Source of the DNA: Bullera alba | Taxonomy: Eukaryota; Basidiomycota; Tremellomycetes; Tremellales; Bulleraceae | Length of the DNA stretch: 64,000 nucleotides | Direction of reading: 5' to 3' | Assembly (NCBI GenBank): GCA_001600095.1 | Contig: BCIX01000001.1 | Location: 4,241,198 to 4,305,197 of the forward strand | Shown: piece by piece, positions 35,732 to 45,326 of the stretch | Position numbering within the stretch: the first letter of the stretch is position 1 | Layout: each line of letters begins with the position of its first letter | Made by a program: the position numbers and the translations under genes | The notes under the pieces: generated by a model | What the model saw: the letters and a program-made list of their open reading frames with translations, nothing else | Databases searched by the model: none | Told to the model about the DNA's origin: nothing

Positions 35732-36553
35732 ATGCCACACCCCCCACCGACACTGTCGTCCGCCAGGCCAGAGGCGGTTAGGAGCAATCCTAACCTCCTG
35801 ACCTGGCTGAGGGTCGACACGCAAGCTCCACGCCGGACCAAATCAACATATACCGCTCGAGACCCCTTCGAGCGATCCGACCCTCACCTACTCGGCTTGA
35901 CGCCGCTGTCCCTCTACGAGACGATCATGCCCCAGGTATATCTCTGGGAGACCGCTCAAGAACGGAGGGACGGCAAGGTCAGGGCCGAGAGGCGGTGAGT
36001 CCTCTCTTTCCTTCATGCATGTCGGCTACAGCTGATTTGTCACCAGAAAATACGTCCTGAAGAGGCTGCGGACCGGCGTACACGAGGGTGAGTGTATGTG
36101 GTCGTGCAAACCACTATAACGACTGATAACATCGGTGTGTAGAACAACCAAATCAAATAACAATCAGGACAGACCTGATATCCACCCGCCCGGGGTTCCT
36201 GCCGAGGTCAGTCATGAGCGATGGTGAATGCTTTTCACTTCAACATACTGACTTGCAACACTACAGCGCGGACAACTTCCAAAACCTGAAGATGTCCGCG
36301 TATCTCGTGAGGCAGGCTGGCCCTGCGACGTACGTCCACATCGTGGCCGACGTGCAGGTCGAGCAAGACTCAACGGGACAATGGCACGGCAGGGCAACAG
36401 TCGCGTGAGTGATGTCATCTCCTAAGGATCTTATCATCTTGCCTGCCTGTTATGACTGCAAAATGCTACAAAGCTGACAAGTCGACTCGTAGTATCCCTC
36501 AAGGCTGGGAGAGCGACCGCCGCATCATCGCCAAAGTAGTCGACGCCATATGA
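35732..36553 (+). CDS. Tandem-family copy 2, small protein of unknown function
   Basis: Five coding exons (35732-35994, 36047-36087, 36143-36206, 36267-36404, 36493-36553) give 188 aa. MPHPPPTLSSARPEAVR leads into SNPNLLTWLR, then an insertion rich in Arg/Thr/Asp, SLYETIMPQVYLWETAQ, a basic KYVLKRLRTG, strands such as QITIRTDLISTRPGF and ATYVHIVADVQVEQD, the motif QWHGRATVA and the ending AKVVDAI. Relative to copies 1 and 3 it has one extra intron inside exon 2 (36088-36142) and a longer exon 1. The final exon is again 61 nt. The ATG at 35732 was chosen because it aligns with the other copies; an in-frame ATG lies at 35681, close behind the TATA-like box. Function unknown. Confidence 0.75.
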
Positions 36554-36554
36554 G

Positions 36555-36697
36555 GTGAGCAACAAAGAGTGTCCGTTGTGCCGGAAAGTGATGGAAGACT
36601 GATAAGATGACACGTAGGCCCGACAAACCGAGATTGCTATGGAAGCCTGAGCACGGACCGGTCGTTGCTTCTGTACCCATCAGCCATCTCATCGTAT
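36555..36697 (+). other. Copy 2 3'UTR: intron plus conserved element
   Basis: Apparent intron 36555-36617 (GTGAGC...TAG) starts 1 nt after the TGA. The conserved element begins CGAGATTGCTATGGA at 36629; 48 of 53 aligned positions match copy 1, with one single-base gap. Confidence 0.7.
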
Positions 36698-37460
36698 CAT
36701 TTCATGCATCGCACATGAACTGTCCTTCGCAACCTGTCGCCGTATCGCAGTCCAGTCAGCGGTGATGCGGCATCAGTAGACTGGTAGCATTCCCTGTCAA
36801 CCATATTACAAGTAATGGGGTGTTTCTTCTGTCCGGTTGGCGTCTTTCTCTCTCTCCTCATCTTCCCTTCCCAGCGTTCCCACCGGGTCATGAGGCTGCC
36901 GCAGGTGGTCATGGCCATGAGCAGATGTCCGTTGTGCAGGCTTCATGACCATAAGTCACGCTGTCTCTTTGCTCTCGACTGCAAGGTCTACTCTTTGATT
37001 GATCGAACCAAAGCTGTTCCCTGCTCGCGCTCTGCCGCACCAATCGCACACAGCTTCTCTAGATCACGCAGACATCGCTATAATCAGTTTACTCTCGATC
37101 CAGAGCAATTAATTGCACGCTGGCTGAACGATGCTGAGTACGGAGCTCCACGTGGCATCAGCATTCAGGGTCAATCTCGGCAGGCTCCGAATGAAAGTGG
37201 GAACTGGGAACCAGTTCGTCTTCGAGCTCTTCATCAAGCCACATCTTCATACCGATCCTTGTGCGACGCATAACGATAACACGCTCACTCGTCCCAGCGC
37301 TCGACCTGCCACTGAAATTCGCATGTCAATTGTCAGTCTTTGAGACGGTGGAGGACGGTGGTGATCAGGGCGCGAGCCACGCAGCCTAGGAGAACGGTCC
37401 GAGTTCGACACTCAAAGGAGGCCAAAGGACATGCGTCAGGTCCAGAAAACATCGATGCCC
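36698..37460. other. Spacer between tandem units 2 and 3
   Basis: About 760 bp. The only thing of note is a possible decayed family copy at about 37099-37300, listed separately. Confidence 0.35.
37099..37300 (+). pseudogene. Possible decayed fourth family copy
   Basis: A translated stretch LDPEQLIARWLNDAEYGAPR resembles NPNLLTWLRNAEEAAP of copy 1 with a two-residue insertion. In another frame just downstream NQFVFELFIKPHLHTDP recalls the strand after the first intron. No start, palindrome or 3' element was found nearby, so this may be chance. Confidence 0.25.
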
Positions 37461-37978
37461 GTGCCTTGTTGGTGCTCCTGACGATCACTTAGACCGCTTC
37501 AGCACATCGAGGGGCCATCCTTTGCTGCAAAGCGTGATTATTCGGCATCAATCAGCTATGATGGTGATGACCTACGGTCTTATGCGGGTCCATCTGGCGA
37601 CCGAGATTTAGTCTGTCAACCAAGCGGACATTCTGACGCTCAATCAACACGATCTCACGGAGCATCGTGGACCAGATCTCCGGTGTATCGATCCCGCTAG
37701 CTCATGATACTTTCGCCGATCTGACCGTACTGGCCCTACTGGACATTTTCTGGGCTTGAGTCAACCAATCGGTAGTCGAACACTGATGCGAGCTGGTCTA
37801 TGCCAGACCGCAGGCTTTGACACCTCGGCCACGCTTTCCCAGGTCGTCACATGCCATCACTCCAGCCTCGTTTGCCACTGAAGGGCTTCAACGTGCTAAA
37901 GGACCCGGAGACTGAGCACAGATGTGTATCAACGCCTGGTCCTGTCACCCCTTCGCGTGACATGGCGCCCGGTTGTCA

Positions 37979-38072
37979 AGGGCGTTGAGACAGAAGTTAC
38001 GCCCCGTGTTTTGGTACAACACGAGGCAGGTGGCAGCAGGTGGTAGTAGGCGGTGCGAAAAAGTATATGAAC
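37979..38072 (+). promoter_or_regulatory. Copy 3 promoter: palindrome plus TATA-like box
   Basis: GGGCGT 37979-37984, 13-nt spacer, ACGCCC 37998-38003. AGTATATGAAC follows at 38062-38072, 20 nt further away than in copies 1 and 2 because of a GGTGGCAGCA-type short duplication. Confidence 0.6.
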
Positions 38073-38120
38073 ACTGAACAAGATCCGGGATGTGAATCAA
38101 CTCTTTCAACAAACTCAAGC

Positions 38121-38813
38121 ATGGCTCACCCAAGGCCCACTCTACCTCCCGCCGAGTCCGAGGCAGTCAGGAGGAATCCCAATCTCCTGACCTGGCTCAG
38201 GACCTCGGCAACCCCGCCGCCGCCCCCAGCCCCGGACTCCCTCGCACGGGAGATCGTGCGAGAGGTCCGGAGACGAGACACAGACAAACAACACCTATTC
38301 AACGGGCGAGAGGGCGGAGAGCAGCGGTGAGTCAGGCCTTCTGATTGCGTCGGACGTGGCTGATACCATGAAAACGTAGGAAGTACGCTCTCCGACCTCT
38401 GCCCCCAGTAGGTCGAGGACCGGAACAGCCGCAAGTATCCTTGCTTCGGCTGGACTTGGTCTCCACCAACCCGGACTACCGGCCACCGTGAGCGTATCCG
38501 CGAGCGCGACTTTGACTATGATACTGATGTTACATAGAGCGGAGGCGTTCGTCGGACAACGGATACTATTCCGCATCTTCGCTGGAACCCAAGCCAGACC
38601 CGGCCGAACGGACATCGTTGGTCAGGCGGTGGTCTGGGTCCAGAATTTAGAGCAGCGATGGCACGGCGTCGCTGAGATCCGGTGAGTGTCTCTTCCTCCC
38701 TATCTTCGATATATTGAATAAGTGTTGTGGCCTACGCTCATCAATTTCTTAGCGTCCCTCTTGACATGGGACAGGACTACGTGATACATGCCACGGCGGT
38801 TGAGGCCATTTGA
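38121..38813 (+). CDS. Tandem-family copy 3, small protein of unknown function
   Basis: Four coding exons (38121-38326, 38380-38487, 38538-38681, 38753-38813) give 172 aa. MAHPRPTLPPAESEAV precedes RRNPNLLTWLR. A short poly-Pro run and an Arg-rich helix (SLAREIVREVRRRD) follow, then KYALRPLPPVG, SLLRLDLVSTNPDYRPP, RILFRIFAGTQ, the motif RWHGVAEIR and VPLDMGQDYVIHATAVEAI. Intron number and positions match copy 1, and exons 3 (144 nt) and 4 (61 nt) have identical lengths in the two. All donors here are canonical, which makes this the best-behaved copy. Function unknown. Confidence 0.78.
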
Positions 38814-38814
38814 G

Positions 38815-38947
38815 GTAAGTCGTAGGACCGTGTAATGATCCAACTAAGGCTGACGAAGTTCTTCTAGGTATGGCTCAACGAGATTGCTATGGATACCTGA
38901 GGAACGGACCGCTCGTTGCTTTTGTACCCATCAATCATCTCCATAAC
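38815..38947 (+). other. Copy 3 3'UTR: intron plus conserved element
   Basis: Apparent intron 38815-38867 (GTAAGT...TAG) starts 1 nt after the TGA. The conserved element starts CGAGATTGCTATGGA at 38879 and differs from copy 1 at two of its first 53 positions. Confidence 0.7.
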
Positions 38948-39019
38948 ATCATCACATGCATGACATTGCTCCTTCACGATTCTCGGTTAGCTCGAAGATG
39001 CTGCATGACAAGATGTGGT

Positions 39020-41496
39020 CTATTGCAGGGTGCTGCTTAGATACTCTACCAGCTGCCCAATGACTACCTTTTGCAAAGGAGGTTCGTCCTGGATGTCTCC
39101 GTTCTCTCCTTCCTCCGGCTCGTCGCCAATATTTAGAGCGAAGTCTGTACTCGAATCAGCATCTCGCTCCACGTAGTTTGAGAATCGCCTACCCTCAAGA
39201 ACATTGATAATCTGCTGGAACGACTGGTCCTTTCTCTCCAGCAAAGTCTTGGCATGTGCCATCGCCTAGCCGTAACGTCAGCCGACGATCTTACCACGAT
39301 AACTATATCCACTCACCCCATCGTCCTCCATGCACACCCACGCCAGAACATAGTCCGCATTTTGCAAAGCAGACAAGCCTGCCTCCGTGCGCCGCAGATA
39401 CCACTCTGCTTCCTGGTCCTCGTCCACCTCTTCCTGATTGGCCGCCATGACTCTCCGTTCCATGTTGATCTCCTTGTCCAGAGCTTGCAGCCTACTTTCG
39501 GCAACTTCTCTCATCTCGAGTAATCGGTCGACTTTCTCATAGTCGTTCTCGACAAACTTGGCAATCAAGCGTATCCGAGCAGGCGTGTCAGATTCAAGAT
39601 TTGTGAATAGCGACACCAGGATGCCCAAAAAGTGCTCCTCGTCTTCGAATGGAGAGGTAGCGCCCAGCTTCTTCTTCTTGCTCTCGCCCTATACCAAGTC
39701 AGCCCGGACTCATGATGAGATGGTATGACTCACCTTGCCCATGAATGCCGAGAAGAACGTCTTCAAACCAAGTACATCGACAAACCTCTCGCAGCTGTCG
39801 GATCCGTCCTCAGTCTGCATCGCGTAGTCGAGAACTTTGATGGCTCGTGTCCGTGCGAGCAGCTTCTCCCTGGAGATATGCCATGTCAGTCTCGTAAAAC
39901 GAGGAACGCAGATCAACTTACTTCATCATGATGACCATCAACTCCACACCTTCCGCTTCTAAAAACTTCTTCTTCATGTCCGGCTGCGCTAGGATGGTGC
40001 AAAGGATGTTGAAGACGTCTTCCATGAACTCGACCTCTTCGCCGTCTCCTGGATCCTTTACTCGGTATTGCTACGACATTGTATCAGCCAACAGCTCCTG
40101 CGGACGTATTGATGGGAACACTCACCGAGAGTACCATCAGCAGTGTGTCCATACCATCCAGCTCTGCTAGTTTCTGAACATTCTCCTCGCTTTGCTGAGC
40201 CAAGATGGCGAGAACCTGACTGGCATACTGCTTGTTGCTGTCGTACTCTTTCACCGCAATCCTCTTCAACAGCCATGGCATGAGTGTCGTTTCAGCTACC
40301 ACCTGGTCCGCTAGAGGAGGCATGAAAGATAACAGGTTTTCGAAGACGCCTAGGATGTTGAAAACGCCTCTACTGTCACCTTCTTCCGCTTCATTCAAAC
40401 GGGACAGGTTAGCGACCAGGAGATCTAGAACTGAATTGTTGAGCTGAATCAACCTGTCAGCTTCCTCCAGCTTCGAAGATGGCATGACTGACCAGCTCGT
40501 CGACAAATTCCGCCATTGCCATCCTGACTTGTACTGCTTTCCCACCTCCGCTGCCCTCCGCCTCGTCGTCGTCATCCAAATCGTCCTCGATGGCGCCGAC
40601 ATCCTCGTCCGTCAACTCTTGTATGACCTCGATGACATCGATGGCTATATCCGTATTCTCATGACTCAGTAAACTGGTCAAGAGAACCACGGAACCGCTC
40701 TTGACGATTTCGGGATAGAAGGATGCTGGATTTTGGGTGAGCGGCAGAAATTGCTTGAGCGCGGAGTCGAGATCTGACTCTGATTCGATGAATCTACGGG
40801 AAGGAGTGAGTTACGCTCGGCAAATGATCGACCGTTATCCTCACTTCGAAGGGTCATCAGGGAACTTCCCTCTCTGTTCTGCATTCTTTGCCACGAGCCT
40901 CTCGAACTTTCCCAATTGACGACGCAAGGCAGGCAGTGTCATCGCAGCCATCTGAAGGTTCATGGTCAGTGTCAGACTGAGATTATCGTCAGGACCAAAC
41001 GCACCTCCTCCTCGTCACCAGCTTGGTCGAATATGTCCAGGATTTGCTGCGAAGCGTCAATCAGTCTGTGCCGGAGACAAATTGCAGTTCTGAACGTACT
41101 TTCTGCTCGGTATTTAGTCCGCCTCCGAAGAACCTCCCATCTTCATCATCCTCAAAGTCATTGGCCGAGCTGTCCTCTGCTATATATAAGCTCCAACTTC
41201 GAGAGTGACGAGCGTTAACTCACCCTGCGCATATGCTCTAGCCTCTTCTTCTTCTCCGGAGACCACTGTGGCCTTTCCTTTGCCCTTGCCGTTCGTTGTT
41301 GGCACCGGGGGAGGAGCCATTGATGGTTCTTCTTCGACTTTGAACTTCTTGAGCATCTCTGCAGAGCGCCGTCAGTGCGGTCTTCACCTGTGGATGCTCG
41401 TGGGCACGTACCAGGAGTAGGGGCATCGGTGAATTTGCGCTTGTGCCCCGCCGAGGCTGGCAGGGCGGGCAGCTTGAACATCTTATTCACGTCCAT
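39020..41496 (-). CDS. CTNNBL1-like beta-catenin-like protein 1
   Basis: Armadillo-type spliceosome-associated protein that in animals binds CDC5L/PRP31. Start ATG 41496 (MDVNKMFKLPALPASAGHK). After an acidic N-terminus with a Lys-rich stretch comes the family core: FLPLTQNPASFYPEIVKSG, LLSHENTDIAIDVIEVIQEL, LTDEDVGAIEDDLDDDDEAE, NLSRLNEAEEGDSRGVFNIL, LPW-type LMPWLLKRIAVKEYDSNKQ, and MKEKLLARTRAIKVLDYAMQ. The C-terminal part is helical (ESRLQALDKEINMERRVM) and ends LQKVVIGQLVEYLSSTLQ. The LSHENTDIAIDVI and YDSNKQYASEILAILLQ-like segments are diagnostic. About nine short introns. It shares a 294-bp divergent promoter with ZW10. Confidence 0.88.
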
Positions 41497-41790
41497 GATA
41501 GTTTGGTAGGTGCTCAGACGTCTTGGATGTGTTTGCCGAGTTTCTCTTGCTTGTTAACGCAGCACAAAGAGTCGTTGTAGATTGATTGTTATTGCGAGGA
41601 GGATGGTTGGGCCAAAAGTCCTTTTGCCCACGCGAACAAAAGTGATGACGACACGACTTTCCTTCCACCAGCCATTGATCATGAGCCTTCGACTCTATCG
41701 TCATCAACGCCTTGTGACGCCTTGTCAACGCCTGAAGTCGTCCTCAAGTCGTCCTGCAACACACATCCTGACACATGAGCTCGACATAGC
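41497..41790. promoter_or_regulatory. Divergent promoter, CTNNBL1-like / ZW10
   Basis: 294 bp between head-to-head starts. Contains CGCCTTGT/CAACGCC short repeats around 41705-41735. No TATA box seen. Confidence 0.35.
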
Positions 41791-44700
41791 ATGTTTCCCG
41801 TGCCCAATCATCTGCAGAAGGGAGGAATGGACACGGAGGTCTCCCGGTCAAAGCGGAAAGATCCAGTCGTGGACCTCCTAGCCCCGCTATTCGAGAAACA
41901 AGGGTCGACCTCCAAGAGCGCTCGGCTGCCCGTCAAAGATGTCACACGAGTGCGAGAGGAGTTCGAGCAGTCCGTCAAGAGCAATAAGGTGCGTAAAACA
42001 TATCGACTTCTACACTCGACTTTGACACAGATCTGACAAGGACTTCGCAGTCTCGGGGGCATCAATTGGTCGTCGACAACTTTCCATCAATCTCGTCGCA
42101 CATACGACTAGGATCTGAGCTGCGGGGAGACTTTGGAAAGCTTCAGCGGTCAGTCGCAGAAGTCGAGTCGCAGCTGGACATATCAGATCACGAGGTGAGC
42201 TTCGCATCATCGACTTGAAGCACATTGCTTATTTTTTTTGCCATAGACATCTTTCCTGCCCCCAGTTCTGTCTCTGCTAGATCGACATCTATCGGCAGTG
42301 CAGGCAAAAGAGAGGGCGCAAGCTCATACAGTCGCTCTGGAAAGCCTTGGAAACCACGTCAAGAGGGTCAAATCGCTTGAAGATGCCGTGCAGTCGGGCA
42401 GGGGTGCGGATGTAGAGGTTGTGGACGCCTTGCAATCGAAAGATGGCCGTTTCGCTGTCGAGCAACAGGAGGTCTCGTCGCAAGAGGTCTTGTTTCAGTT
42501 AAAGGCCTTTCAAGCGGCACATGTGAGCTCAGAGGTCGCCTTGGAGTCTATGACCTGACATAACACAGGCTCGGCTCGAAGTACTGCGGTCGCTGGTTAT
42601 AGGGCAGATAACGGACGCTTTCTCGAAAGCCGTTGTCTTTGTCGAGTCCAAAACCCGACAACAGGGCTTGTCCCTGAACGTCAGTCAGAACGTACAGCTA
42701 CAAAAGCCTGCCCGTAAGGTCGACGTTGTCATGGTTCTAGCAAACAGCTGACGATCTGCCGCAGAGCCCAAGCTCGTCGACGTGGAGTCGGTAGCTCGAC
42801 CTTCGGTCCCCATGACATACACCCTTTCGCAAATCTCCAATTCCTTATCCGCTTTCTCCTCGGTAGATCCTATACTGTCCACTCTACAGTCTCGTCTGGT
42901 CAAAGACATCGTGGAACCAGTTTTCAAAGATGGAGCTGGGATAGAGGTCAAAACCGTAGATTCAACATCGACACTTCGCTTGACCAAAGCGGACCCAACA
43001 AGAGCACCTTCCGCAACTTTGGAGGACATCTCGACAGTCTTGTCCTTCGTCTCAAATGCCATATTTCCGGCAGAGGGGGAAGTGTTTGTGGGGAGAAGCA
43101 CTTTCCTTGCGACGTTACATCAAATTGTCTTTGGTCTCGTCCTCGAGAGGTTGATTCTGCCCAACATGCCATCAGATCTTGACGCTACACAAGGTTGGCT
43201 GGAAACCGTGGCTCAGGCGGTGCAAATAGAAAGGCAACACTCGCAGACGATCGAAGCCCAAGGACAGGCGATCATCGAGCCGTTCTTCGTCGAGGAGGCA
43301 GGCAAGGCGTGGGCGAACGCCAAGCGACGGGTGAACGCTGAAGCAGTGCGGAAGCTTATCTTGGGCGGATGGTTAGGATGGGAGTCTCGTCAAGCGGAGC
43401 GGGAAAAGGAGCTTGTCATGGTAGTCGAGGTGGAAGTCGAAGAGGAGGATCTGCGCAACAACCAAGAGCCCAGTGGTACCAGAAGTCACAGTGGCGAGTC
43501 ACGTCGAAAGGAAGTCGCAAATGGGTGGGGACTCGACGAGGAACAGTCGCAGAAGACTGACAAGAGTCCTGATGATGGTATCAATGACGACTCGATGGAT
43601 GTGGAAGAGGGCTGGGGCTTCGAGGGAGAACACGAGGCAGGACCATCAAGCCCCAAGCGGCCTTCAGATACAACAGGGCTGTCCTCGACGGACGAGCTGG
43701 ACGAAGGAGAAGGGTGGGACTTTGAAGATCCAGTCGCGGCTCCTAGCCAGCCTGCGATCGAACCGCCTGCACCCATAATCGCCAGCAAACCAGCCAGAGA
43801 AGCGAAACGCTTGGGCAAAAAGGTCGCTAAGGTCAAAGCCCAAGTCGACGACGATCCTTGGGGGTCAGGCTCAGAATCGCTGCCTCCGAGTCACGATACA
43901 ACGGACGTGGAACCGAGCCCGGTGGTACCGCAAATCAGTCGGGTTGCCACTCCGTCCAATGCTCAAGAAGCACCTCGCTCGCCAGCTCCCCCTTCACACT
44001 CGGCACCTGCAGTGCCTAGATCAAAGCGGAAGGAGCTTCGGGAAGAGAGGCGAACCATACGAGAGACTTTCCTAGTCAGTCGAGCGTGTGATCAGCTTCT
44101 CAAATCGGCGGAATCGTCTCTGAGAGAATCTGAGGACCTCAAGGCTACATCGTGAGTGTGCCTGCTGTGGTACCAGACTAACACTATGCTAGAGTCTCTT
44201 CCCCGTCCTTCTCCCAAGCATACTCTACTCTGCTCGACTCGGCCTCAGACATTTTCGACATACATCGATCGCTACTACCAGCTCATTTCGCATCAAACTT
44301 GAGAGACGTACCGACATTATCTATGCAACTGCACAATGACGCTCAACATCTCGCCAACGCGGTCTCGGAGCTTGCCAAGTCTTATCCATCCTGGACGGCC
44401 GCCGAGGGGATAGTTGCCCGGCTCAACGCCCTAGCGGAGCACGCTTTCGAGGCGCAATTGATCGGTCAGCGGGAGAGTATGATGGAGGCATTGGACGAAG
44501 CAGGCGATTTCAAGGACATCGGGTCGGACAACGGATTTAGGCTCTGCGAGCGGGCGATGAGCGGCCTGGTCCACAATATCGATTCCCTGTCGCGAGTGTT
44601 GAAGGTCAGTGCGATGACTCAATTTCAATGCAGACGAGCTGATAATCCGGAAAGGTCGTGCTGCCCACCACAACGTACCTCGGCGTCCTGGGATACCTGC

Positions 44701-45115
44701 TGGATGAATCTGTTCAGCGGGTAACCACCGACGTGCTGAATCTGATGGACATAACGGAAGTGGAGTCGAACCGACTCAACGACTTGCTCAAGTTGATTAG
44801 GCCGCTGGAGGAGATCTTCAGGATGGACCCAGAGCAGGTGAGAAACGACTACTCGTCAGTGTTTGCGCTACCGCTGATATGTCAAAGCCATCAACGGTTG
44901 TAGCGCACGTGCCCCACTGGCTAAAGTTCTGCTACACGTCCGAACTGCTGCAAGCGAATCTAGTCGACATTCTCTACCTTCACGACAATGGGGCTTTGAT
45001 CGACTTCTCTACAGCTGAACTGGTCGGCCTGATTAGGGCGTTGTTCGCCGATTCCGAGAAGCGGGATAATGCGATCGAGAGGATCGAGCGCGGAGTTCCG
45101 GCTCAGACGCAGTAG
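41791..45115 (+). CDS. ZW10: ZW10/Dsl1-family vesicle-tethering protein
   Basis: Subunit of the ER tether (Dsl1/NRZ complex) that captures COPI vesicles; in animals also a kinetochore protein. Start ATG 41791 (an alternative Met is at 41827). Coding pieces read on through SRGHQLVVDNFPSISSHIRL, a coiled coil around KSLEDAVQSGRGADVEVV, and STLQSRLVKDIVEPVFKDG. A disordered acidic insert with repeated Trp motifs (about 43520-43870) follows. The C-terminal ZW10 domain has LRDVPTLSMQLHNDAQHLAN, TTYLGVLGYLLDESVQRVTT, LNDLLKLIRPLEEIFRMDPE, HWLKFCYTSELLQANLVDIL and IDFSTAELVGLIRALFADSE. The latter matches the usual FS..E...LIRALF..T.. motif well. Seven or so introns. Confidence 0.85.
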
Positions 45116-45326
45116 ACAAGGAGTCTGTGAATTGAACTATCTACAGAATGCATGATTATTATTGACAAGGCGACCGCGACGTCAAGTCGTCGCAAGAAGT
45201 ATGATGATTGCGTGTCCAGAATACAATCGTATGGCTAGGACGCCTCTACAAGAGGTTCAAGTGGTAATGCCCGGTACAAGATTAACGGGCCAGGTGGGGA
45301 CTGGCATACAAAAAGTTTGATGGCGG

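Larger units (their letters stand above)
35125..36697 (+). repeat. Tandem unit 2 of the diverged duplication
   Basis: Approximate bounds. The upstream block CCATCCTTTGG at 35129 is shared with units 1 and 3, about 600 bp before the ATG, as in unit 3. Confidence 0.55.
37461..38947 (+). repeat. Tandem unit 3 of the diverged duplication
   Basis: Approximate bounds. Shares GTGCCTTGTTG (37461) and TCGAACACTGATGCG (37776) with unit 1 (32749, 33087) and CCATCCTTTG (37515) with unit 2. Confidence 0.6.

Noticed and set aside
32700..38950. Transposon explanation for the tandem units
   Set aside because: No terminal inverted repeats, target-site duplications, transposase or reverse transcriptase; the units keep introns and promoters, which fits tandem gene duplication better.
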